Below are positions 35,101 through 46,800 of a DNA stretch of 64,000 bases, piece after piece. The stretch covers positions 146,298-210,297 of the forward strand of contig NMRB01001080.1 in NCBI GenBank assembly GCA_002633025.1, in the 5' to 3' direction. The notes beneath the pieces were generated by a model that had not been told where the DNA came from, did not search any database, and saw nothing but the letters and a program-made list of their open reading frames with translations. The translations under genes and the position numbers were made by a program. Source of the stretch: Notospermus geniculatus (taxonomy: Eukaryota > Nemertea > Pilidiophora > Heteronemertea > Lineidae). The number at the start of each line of letters is the position of its first letter. The stretch's first letter is position 1.

Positions 35101-37480
35101 CAATCATGTCAATGGGATGGGGACATGCAATCAGTGGCAATTATTGGCAATTGTGACCCAATCGAGCGATATGTCCCAAGTTAAGTTGGCGATTGTGCCC
35201 GATCGGGCCTAAAGTCGTAGGCCTAGCCTAGGCCTAGGCCTACCGGTAGCTGCTAACCTACTTTAGCCTAAAGGCCTACGGTAGGCCTAAGGCATAGGGT
35301 AAATTCGCCAATTCTCGGCTACCCCGTCAATCTCGGTGCTCCTGCACCGCCGTGCATGTACCAGCAGAGCTGAAGTAAAATTCCAGGCCTTTATATTCCC
35401 TAATTTGGGCTATTTCTGTTACGGTGGAATGGGGCCAAAGAGGATAAAAGACGCCATTTCCAGGCATCTGAGATTCCCATTTAAATGTAAAACGAGACTC
35501 AAATTTGGGTGCACTTAATTTGGGCTCCGACGTTAAACGTCGTTAATTTGGGGTAATATAAAGGCCTGAATTCATAGCAAAGAGCTTGATCCTGAGGAGC
35601 CTGGGGACGAGTTTCAAGTGGGAACATGAATAATCAATGAAACTGTAGCCATTTGAATGCAGCTCGCCTGAATATACCGGTTCTCGGCATATCCACACCA
35701 ATTCTTGGCCGCCGATACATACCAGTTCTCGGCCACCAAATATAATTGACAGGAGCCGATCAGCCAATAGGAACAGAGCATGCCAGTCACGTCACCTCAC
35801 TCCAATTACTGGGAAATAACCACGTGTTTTCGGAGGCCAGTGAGGAAATTCGGTTGCGGGCCAGTATTTTTCATCTCAAATTATGCTCTACTTTATTAAA
35901 ACACTGCAAGATTCTTTGAAATTCAACTTTTATTCATCTAAGGCCACATAAAATTAATAAATAGATTCTCATCACTAGGATTTCAAAAATTTGGCAGGGA
36001 GGCGAATTTATATTTTATATTTTATATTTTTTTATACATGAATTAGAACAGTTTCCACATGCTTCCATGGCGGGGCCAAGGCCTGCCTGCAAAACCTGAC
36101 TGGAGGCTGCATGCATAGAGAAACAGGAAGCAACTATTAGTACTGCCTGCTGTTCACAAGTGGCACACACAATCAATATTGATGATCCTTGTGAAAGCAG
36201 ATGATCAAAAATGGAGAAAAAACACAGTTTTGGAAGAAATATAAAATATTTAAAAAAATTGGGACGGAGGCAAAAATCGGGGCGGGAGGTGATGAGAACC
36301 TATTTATTAATTTTATATGGCCTAAAATGATGCGTCAGCAACGGTACTGGTGTTAATAGGTATGTGACGATCTCGCGATTCACCGGCCGCCATATTGGCT
36401 CCAGAGCCGTTGCTGAGCTTTGGCGACTAGGACGGGAGATACCCTCAAATAAATGCTTCGCATTGGTCAGTGGGGCGGAATTCCGACTAGTCACGCCAGT
36501 GACGTACAGGGGAAGCCCCCTAGAAAGCCTCGTTTTCGTATTTTTCGTGGCCGATTTCCCGAAGTGTGTGAGCTCGACGCCCGAAGTTTTTGGTCATCAA
36601 AGTCATGATTTGTTTTGCTGAAGATGAGTAAAGGCTATCTCCACAATACAATAAACAGTTATTGTAGATACTAGACTACCACTATGCGAAATATCAAGTG
36701 AATTGAATGGTCATAACATGATTTTCTGTCGTCATCAAATTTCCGTGTCTGACCTGAAAGTTCCAATTCAAGCGGGAATTTACACAGTCTCATCAGCATA
36801 GCGTTTTGGCAAAACAAAGCGTCATTTTAACGCTTTCACATTTGATACATAAATTAATTATGATGTTTATTACACAATAGTGTTGTATTTTGTAAATAAT
36901 ATGTTTTTATGAAGCGGATGATTGAGGATTTTGTGTGCCAATAATTAATTGGTTTTAATTACATTATTAATACAGTATTTGATGTTTTCTCAACTGGGAT
37001 GCAAAAAAATGTATGATTCTTGAAGGTTTCATGTTGTCAAGGTAATTGTTTTTAACGAAATGAGCACTTTCAGCTATACTAATTAGGTAATTAGTGGTTA
37101 ATTAGTGGTTAATTATCACTGACTACTTATGTATAGATCTGACTGTTTTTGGTGATAACAGGTAGAGGGTTATGCAAGGAGTATTTACTGAAAATTTCAA
37201 GGCAATAGCCCCATAGATAAAAAAGTTACACAAAAAAATGTGAATAAATTCACTCTGTTTTCGGTCACATCTTTTGTTCTAGTTTCTATAGAAAACAAAG
37301 GACAAAAGTGGACGTTTTGCAAATTTCAAAATGCTGTATCTTTCTTAATACTCAACCTATACATGATCTTGGTATCATTTTAAAAGGTTTTTCAAGCTCT
37401 TTCCTGCTGTGCTATTTGTTTTGACATTTTCCCATTTTGAAAATTTTGTTCACATACCTAACCTATTAATGGTACTGTCA
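35101..37480. other. Intergenic or 5' intronic DNA, no gene recognised
   Basis: Contains a 'taggcctaggcctaggcct' run near 35220, AT-rich DNA and scattered small frames, none with a recognisable domain. COPS6 exon(s) coding the N-terminal MPN segment should lie upstream of 33383 on the minus strand. I searched this stretch by eye and did not find them. Confidence 0.4.
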
Positions 37481-37680
37481 CACCTTGCCGGATAGCATTA
37501 ACGGACGTCTGACGGAGCAAAAGAAAATTATCCGGTGGTGACAGTCGTCTCCGTTGCCATGATAAACAATATGGCTGCCTTGGACTTGTGTCCGAGGTGA
37601 AATGCGCCGCCCAGTGGCAGATAAGCAGTTCGCCTCAGGTCGTTCCGAATGTCATTGTCAGTGTTGAAATTCGGAGATAT

Positions 37681-37735
37681 GTGACGTCATCTAAAATGCA
37701 ATTTTTCTGACGTCATCATATTTGCGCTAGTGGCG
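37681..37735. promoter_or_regulatory. CRE-like TGACGTCA sites near the proposed YIPF start
   Basis: Two sites, 'gtgacgtcatct' (37681) and 'ctgacgtcatcat' (about 37709), match the CREB/ATF consensus core and lie 95-140 bp upstream of the proposed YIPF start codon at 37821. This suggests a promoter region, but no TATA box or transcript evidence is visible. Confidence 0.35.
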
Positions 37736-37820
37736 GACGTTCGTCCACACTGATGGGGAAGATGTAACAAATCGCCACTGTGGAAATAACGAAACACCAA
37801 TCTTTGTTTTCCAATGAAAA

Positions 37821-40800
37821 ATGGAGGTAGAACATCGGGTGAGATGTGGAATATTACTATTCTGGTCGATAGATGTGGTTAGAATACTCCTAGGCGCTAT
37901 AATTGCCTATTGGCCATGTCTAAGGGTTTTTTTGACCAGAGACCAGGTCGTCGACGACGCCGCAGTCGCTGTCCATTTGTATGGGCGGTTATATCCGCAA
38001 AAAAGCGAGGGATTTTAAAAAACTTCCCGTGCTTGGATTAGAGAAATGCTAGTACTAGATACGCCGCCAATAACTCAAATTCAAAAGCTGTAGAGAGCAC
38101 TTACTTTTGCTTTCATACATGCCATTATTAGGCCTAGGCCTAGGTAGGTACTTGCACATTTCCCAATTCGCTGTACATCGTTAGGTCATTGGAAAACTGT
38201 GACCGGCGCGCAGGAGCCCTGAAAACGGGACATCGAAATCCGCCCCCTATTGATTGGTGCTGATACTAGGCGGCTAGTTCCCTATCCAATTTTCGTGCGC
38301 GGTGTTCAAGCTTTTGATTGGTCCATGTTTCATCAAAATCGGTCAATATTTCGCATTTCTAGGCAAAAGTGACAAAAGAGGACTTTTCGATCAATAAGTA
38401 CGGTAAGTTCGGAACCCGAAACACCCTTAAAAATACCCTGAACATCTTCTAAATAATCTAGTTTAACTTAGTTTGAAGTTTCATCTCAGTTGGAATTGCC
38501 GTTGATATCGTAATGGCCGCCGTGGTTACGGAGACTGGTGCCTGGCCTTCAGAATTTTCACGAAGCATCCCGATTTTCTGATGACAAAAGCAACATTATA
38601 ATTGCCCCATCAGCCCAAAATACCTACTCAGTTAGGAAGAATAACATCTTTTCTAACAAATTGATGTGGAATATTGAATTATTTTATGGTTTTAATGAGC
38701 GGATTGAGTGGATTTTAGATCAATGTCGACGGCCTATTTTCATGGATATATAATAAGAGTTGCGTGACGTCATCACAGCGAGCCCGCTGATTGGTGTGAC
38801 GTCACTCGCATTGCGCGTGGAGTGATCACGTGATCAGTATAGCGCTTTGTGATTGGTTAGGGCTGTATGGATGTTTGTAAACAGATGCACATGGCTACTT
38901 GTGCCATGTGTTTTTGGAGGGTTTGGGGGATAATTTAGTGTTCTTGAAGTAATTAACAGATTTTGGCCTAAATTTGCATCCAAGATGAGAGCGATTCGTA
39001 ACCAAAGGGATAAGAAGATTGCAGAAGCCAAACAAAACCGTGTGAAAGATAAAGTACAACAATCTGAGATGTGGAATATTGAATTATTTTATGGTTTTAA
39101 TGAGCGGATTGAGTGGATTTTAGATCAATGTCGACGGCCTATTTTCATGGATATATAATGAGAGTTGCGTGACGTCATCACAGCGAGCCCGCTGATTGGT
39201 GTGACGTCACTCGCATTGCGCGTGGAGTGATCACGTGATCAGAATAGCGCTTTGTGATTGGTTAGGGCTGTATGGATGTTTGTAAACAGATGCACATGGC
39301 TACTTGTGCCATGTGTTTTTGGAGGATTTGGGGGATAATTTAGTGTTCTTGAAGTAATTAACAGATTTTGGCCCAAATTTCTTTTTTTCAGATTGTGACT
39401 CCAAAATGGAAGGTGAAAAAAAGAAGACCAAACAAGACCTGAATGATTTAATTGAAACGTTCAAGGACGATTACAATGTCAATGAGACTACGGGCAGTGT
39501 GAGGATCCCTAGTAATGGTTTTCTCCTATTCCTTCACTACACTGCTGGCAAAAAGGACTTCCTGAGTGTTTCGAATAGATTTATCGAAATAGCAGAAAAG
39601 AATGGAATCAAAAATTTGAATAAGGAGGCGACCAGGACAAGAATGCGGAGAACAATTAAAAAACTTTCATCGTATTCGAATCTTAATCAAAGCTGGGATT
39701 TAATTGTGCAATTTCTGGAAACTGAATTTGAATTTTCTTTCAAAAAGGATGTGAGCACTGACATTGGCCAAAGGGCCGATTCTGAACATGAAATGCCTGC
39801 TGAAGGATCTGCTTCATCTTCTGTTGAGATTGGGAAAAGAAAGGACATAGGCCTACCACTTCCACAACCTAGTCCCAAAAAACTCAAAACAGACTGTTTA
39901 AAATGTGTGAACCGTAGAAAGACTGCGAGTGTTGTGATAAGGAATAATAAGTTGCTACGTAAGAGACTTTCGAGAGTTAACATTGATCGTGATGAAATGA
40001 GAAAGCTAAAGCAACAGGTAAAGAGGAAATCAGACATAGAGGTCCGCCTCCGTTCAGAACTGAGCCTGTTAAAAAAGGAATTTGAAAAAAAAAGTGACTT
40101 GCTCAACAAAATGGAGCAGAATATAAATGAAGCAGGAATAAAAACTGTGAAAAAGCGGATCAGAAAGACAGCGAAGGATCGAAGAATACAAGCTTTGTTA
40201 AAGGCAAAGAGGCAGTTGAAAAAGGAGAACGCGGCCCTTCAAAGAGAGAATGAACACTTGAATGACCTAGTTGAAACGTCCAGTGATATTCAAAGTTCTG
40301 TTAGTGCAAAGAAGGATGATAAAACATACAGTTGTGCTTATCGAAAAGCTGCTTATGCATGTTTGATTAATCAGGTCCCCATTGAAACAACTGGTTCTTT
40401 GATCTCCACAGTTGTTGAAGATATTACTGGTTTAAAGGTTGACTCTCAGGCAGATCCGACACGAGTTAGTCAATTTGCCTACGAACTGGGGGTCATTAGT
40501 GATGTTCAAGTTGGCGAAGTTTTAGCAGAACAGGACAACCTGACATTGGCGTGGGATGCAACCTCCCTAGACTCTTCTCATGTGAATGAAGTTCATGTAT
40601 GCGTTCCATCTGTGCCACCACGAGGTTATCTTTTACAACTTGGCGTCCTTGCCGGTGGTACTGCAGCTGACTATGCCGGGCATATAACAGACAGTTTACG
40701 TGATATCATTGAAACATATGCACTCTACAGGAAGGAAGAAACAATTCCAATTTATACAGCTGCAATCAATCATCTTAAAAACACTTTGTCTGATAGAGTT

Positions 40801-43800
40801 GCGGTGAACCATTGTGCGGTTACAAAGTTGGAAGAGCAACTTAACATCAAACTGTTAGAATTGAAGTGTAATGTCCACCCCTTGGATGGGATTGCCAAGG
40901 GTTGCAGAGATAGTCTGAAAAAATTTGATAAAGAGCATGTTGACAGATCGAAATCGGACATTTTTGGGAAGGATTGTACAGCAGCCAATCTCATTTATGC
41001 AGTGTCCAAGTTTAGGTATAAAAATGGATCAGGAGATCCAAGTGGTTTCAAACTGTTCCTGAAGAGGGAAAATATTGAACCCAAACTTTTTGTACGTTAT
41101 GTTGGAAACCGCCTGCATGTCCTGTATCATTCAGCAGCCGTCATCTTCAGATATCGTACTCAACTTGTGAGTTACCTGAGTAAGAGTTGCACAGTTCAGT
41201 CAGGCCTCAGACCTGCTATTGCCAAAGACTTGCAGAATGACTTCATCATAGCGCAGCTTCAGGGTCTAGGGCTGATTGGTAAGGTTCTTACGGGACCATG
41301 GATGCGTGTAGTCTATGGAAATGCTGATCATAAAACCAACTTGGAACTTGTACCAGAGATGAAGACAGCTGTGGGAAATTTGAAAAGACTACTGAGAAAT
41401 CCAGAGGAAATTGTGCATACGAAGAAAGATGTTTTTGACAAAGTTTTGGATCATGATGAGACATTAGTTGAGCTCCAAACGGCCTGCAAGGACAATGTCA
41501 GTTTACTGTTAACAATAGTAGAGCTTCTGCTAAAGGCAACCCTTGAAGTCCTTGAAAGGCAATTGAGTGAGTACCTAGTAGGTGATTTGTCAAACCCAAC
41601 AGTTTCTCAGATAGCTCAGTCCAAGTCTGCTCCAACGCACAACATCTTTGCGGAGCAGACTCTTGGGCTGACAGACCACCAGTTTAGGCGTGCTCCAAAT
41701 GCCACATTTGGATTCATAGACGGTAAAGTCAAAGCAAAAAAAAACCAAACCATGGACTGGTTAAAATCCAAGGACACAAAGGAACAAGACAGTATAATCA
41801 GTTTTGCAATTAACCGTGCATCCAAGATGAGAGCGATTCGTAACCAAAGGGATAAGAAGATTGCAGAAGCCAAACAAAACCGTGTGAAAGATAAAGTACA
41901 ACAATCTGAACAAAGAGATAGGAAGAAAATCGAAAAAAAATTGAAGTCGTATTGGTTTGGTGATAGCAACTCTTTGAATGACTTAGCTTTGGAAGACAGT
42001 CAGTTGACTTTCATAAGTGGTGTGAAGGAGGATCCTCAGTGTCTTCAGGACAAGTATTTGGAACATACTTGGCATGATGATAATCATGATAACACTTTGT
42101 ACTACGGGAAAGTATTGAACATTAAACTCTACAATCCAAAGGCAAAGGTCCCCAAGTTGCCTAAACTGACTGTTGCCTACTGGGCTGTGAATGAAGTAGA
42201 GGACGATGCAGTAGATTTCAACCTCTCTGTTGTGGAAGTTCTTGCGGACGTCATCACTGGAGACCTAAATATTTTGGAAAACTGAGGTAAAATTATATAT
42301 TAATAATAGCCCTTTTTCTCTTACAGTGGCAAAAATAACCTTTTATTTAGAATTATGGCATTCCTGGTAATCTCAGCTTCGATTTGATACCATACTCGAT
42401 GGGGTACAAAATGGCCGACGTTCTTCGGTAATTTATTCAAAATGGCCGCCACTTACAGATCAAAGATGGCTGCCAGTGTATGATGTAACATTATATTCCT
42501 CCATACTAAGTTCCATTCATTACTTTCTTCCAGTTTGATGCCAAAATCAAGATGTGCGGCCTTCTGGTGTCCATGATCGCCATCACTTGACCTTCTGACG
42601 CATGACCTCTGATGACCTTGGTGACCTTTGATGACCTTGGGGGAGGCCGACCTACTTACCATTAGTGGAATTCTGTTTGAAAGTGTCACATGCATCTTTG
42701 CTGAAAATTCCATGAAAAAAGACCAAGTAATATTGAAGTTATGAACATTTTAATTTGATTCGTCTCAAATTCCATCACAGGTTTTGTTCGACTTCTTAAT
42801 TGTTTTCCTTTTGTTTTAACGCGCTAATTAACTGCCAGTTAAAATCCAATATCTCCGCCTACAGTTGACCGATTTTGATGAAACAGGTATCATTTTGCTC
42901 GTGTTACCATGCTCCAATTTGTTGAATCACTTTTAGAAACATCTATTGGGTTTGAAAAAAATGTGCAGGTACCTAGCCTAGGCCGTGATTTTTTCAGGAA
43001 ATTCATGTCCATGTCAGTTCGGGAAAGTTCCGAATTTGGAAACGTTTCTGATTTTGGAAGCCCAGCGATTCCGATATTGGAAACGTTTCCTTTTTCGGAA
43101 GTGGTTTTCGATTCCGATATCGGAATCTTTGTAGGCCTTCTTGCACGTTAGGCCCAATCGGGATATGAAAAGCAAAAATCGGGAAGTGTTTTTTTCCACT
43201 AACAGATGGCAGCACCTGTGACCTTGTATTTCACGGCGTGAAATCTGAATTGCTGGCGTAAGTTGGCTGCAATCATCGATAATCATCTATTATCATCATC
43301 AAAAGGCTCAGTTCCGCCAGAATCTCTATCTCTTGGCTTCCAAATTCGGAAACGTTCCCGCTATATTGGAATCGAAAATAGCTTCCAAAAAAAGAAACGT
43401 TTCCAAAGTCGGAAACGCTTCCAATTTTGGAACTTTCCCGAACTGATGTCATGTGCCGGGTCGGTAGGCCTACGGCAGCATTCAAGTAAGTGAGCAGCTG
43501 CTGGTCAGAGCTGCAGCATAGGCCAAGCTAGGCCTCCCTACCTAGGCCTGCCCTAGGGCTAAAAACAATACAACATGTAAGGCACGTCCATCCATGCAAC
43601 TTGGATGCCGCATTTGCAAGTGGCAAACCCAAAGATTAAAAAAAGAACAAAATAAATATTCTCTGATATGCAATTGTTCTGTGTTATTTAGTACCGTAGT
43701 AACTTATTTATTTTCAGGTGCTAGACATTGATGATGTAACAGCAGATGAACTTCAGTTTCAAGGTGAGTGGTTGCCCATTTGGTATGGATGAAACTTCTG

Positions 43801-46800
43801 CCAGCTGCAGCCACAGTTGTCATTAGTGGTGTGCAGAAATCTGAACTAAGAAGATGCCCTCATTCTCTAATCTTTCCTTGCTTATCAACTAGATGTCGAT
43901 TCCGGATCATATTCCAAAGATGCAACTGCTATAGGCCTAGCTGACTATGCAGGTTCATGACTAAAGATAACATAATAACTTAAACATTCATGACATTTTC
44001 TTTTGAATCTTTATCTGTTTTACTGTGATGATTGATATTTTGATTCAGAGAGTAAGGATTTGACAAACATCGGTAGGTTTGGTTGTGGGTTTAACATTGA
44101 CTTGAAAAAGGTTTGGGCTGTTAGTTGCTTCGGAGTGGTGTACTATGATGTAGTGGGCGTTACGGTTTTCCTACTAGTACTATTCACTACAGCCAGTGTA
44201 TCGTTAGTATTGAAGGGCAGGGATGTGGATGATTCTTCTTAGTGTGGATTTGGAAATTTGTTTCAGTGCTAGATATTGAGGTTGATGAAGACGGTGAGTT
44301 ATTTGCATGTGTAGTTTTGGATGATGGCATGAACTATTGCGGGTGATTTCAAAGTTGGTGTTAACACAGTGTTTACAATGTTTTAATGCATTGTAAACAC
44401 CATGTTAACACCAACTTTGAAATCACCCTAGCATAAGTCAGTGTGAACCCCAAGATATAACCCTGGGTTTGACTAATGTTTCCCCAGCTGTCTGGCTATT
44501 GAATAATTGCATGGACATGGTGATACCGTAGGCCTAGATGGCCTCATAGCCTAATTTTAGATTGAATACTTCCCGACAAAATTGTATGCTTTGTGAGTTA
44601 TGATACATAACATTTATTACTGACATGACTGATGTACTGTGCAGCATGACGAAGTTCTGCTGTCTTCCATATCTTCATCCAAAAATCACACAAGCACTGA
44701 CTGTTATCAGAATGCAGTTATGTTTTTATGCATCTAGAGATGCCAGTCTCCGAGGCATCATCCCATGAACTTCAGTCTACATTGTTATCATTCTGACATG
44801 CATGTTCTGCTGTGAACACAGTAACCCAATACCTACCAGGTTGACCATTAGTGTGTTACCCATTGCATAATCAGATCTGATTTGATTTTCTGCGCATGTT
44901 CATCCATCTGATTTTGAAGACTAAGTAGTCCAACATGAAAGTTTGATCCTTTTCTTTGAAATTTTGGTCTACCTAATTTGCTCATGTGCATGGGGAACTT
45001 CCAACTGTTTCAAAAACATAAAAAGTCTAACAACAAACGTAAATGACTAAGAGTCATTACACTTTATAGATCGTGATTCAGGTTTCTCAACATTATTGTC
45101 AATATCGGCTCGCAGTCACCATTTTCCACTTTCTGAATCTGATGCATGTACTCTGGATTAAAAATCTTGTAAGCCCCCAGATTTCGTGGACGCTATAGGC
45201 CCATATGCTTGGGTTGGACTTAAGCCTAAAGTATTAGACTTTCTCTTTGCTTGAAGCACTGAGAAAAGTCAGACTTTAATGAAAGTGTGGCTGAAGTCCA
45301 ACCCAAGTATACAGCCTTAGGGCCGTATGCACGGGTCACACTTTCATTAAAGTGTGACTTTCCTCAATGCTTAAAGCATAGAGAAAGTCCAACTTAAGCT
45401 ATACTTTAGGCTAAAGTGCGGTCCGTGAATTCGGCCCTAAGTCTCAGATTCAAAGACATGTTTTTGGCATTTTATTGAAAATGTTGTGTTCTGCATCGCC
45501 GTTTGCAGTAAATGAAGGGTGAATGATGTGAGGAAGTGTGAAATGTTTGTAATGGAAAATCCAAATGAATTTCTCCATCATGTCCTTTGTCAATAACATC
45601 TGATTCCTAAGAATTAATCCTCGGTCAGTTACCATGGTTACCAGGAAAAACCCTCTTTACCTTATTTCCAGATTTTGATCATGACCTTGGGAACAAAGAA
45701 TCAGAGTTTCCAGCAGAAACAAAGAAGTCATCAAGCTTTACTGCCTTTCCTCAGCCTGGAGACTCAGACGATGATGTTGGAGATAAGGAAGAGGTAGGGA
45801 ACTGCAGTTACAGTCTCAGCTTTGACATTTCCGATGGCACCATAGACCAGTGTAGACTGTTGTCGAGGTTGTTGTGTTCTGTTAAAGCGGATTGTTCGCC
45901 ATCGCGTCTGTCCAAAGTGAACCAAAAATAATAAAACGACCCGTTTTATTCGTAACAACAACTGGTAAATGCATTGTGGCGGCCGCTCCGGAAACGGTTC
46001 TGTGGAATCTTTGACTCGGCACGAATAGTCCGCTTTAAGCCAGCAATACACGAGGCGATGTCGCAAGCTAGCAGAATCGGCTGTTAACACCAGATATGAC
46101 TGGACAGCGATGCCTGCTGGAATTCTCTCGCCAGCAAGCTCGGCTAGTTTATCAAAAAAATATTAAAGCCAATAATCGCCTAGTCTGCAGTGGCTGGCAA
46201 AAAGATCAGTAGCTAGTACATTGCTTGCGATATTGCCTGTTGTGTTGCTGGCTTTACTGGTGTTCCACTGATTTTTGTAGTGCAAGGAATAAACCTGTTT
46301 TATTTCATTTCAGCTTCTTCGGGGAGAGAAGAAACAGCCATCTTTCTGGACGTTTGAGTACTACCAGGCCTGGTTTGATGTGGATACATACCAAGTATTG
46401 AAGAGGATCCGAGGGTCTATGATACCGAGACCGAGATATAATTTCCTGAGACAACAGATACGACCCAATCCAGATCTGTATGGTAAGAGCTCTTGTCATC
46501 ACGCACAAAATTCCTGGGTCTGTCAGAGAAGAGGGCTCCCTCTTTCTGACCAGTAACCCCCACCAGCCCCTCCTTTCCACAATTTGATTTCACTCCCCTG
46601 CATCATTTTAAGCGGGCCACACACAAGTGCAATTTTGCCTCCAACTACATGTGTATGGAGATTTTTGCCTCCTACGTGTAGATGTCATCGTGTGCAGTGG
46701 TCAGAGGCAGAGACAGATTTTTTGCCTCCAATGCAGATCAAACATAACGGAATTACGTCACGCCACATCTAATTTGCAATCGTCTGTGGCGGCTGACACA

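Noticed and set aside
37481-37600. ATG-started minus-strand segment (MATETTV...) considered as COPS6 first exon
   Set aside because: It reaches a stop after ten codons without a usable donor and lies in 'tccggt'-type repeat sequence.
39687-40109. 140-codon minus-strand frame inside the 959-codon ORF
   Set aside because: Antisense shadow of the Lys/Arg-rich coiled-coil region, giving a Phe/Leu/Ser-rich translation.
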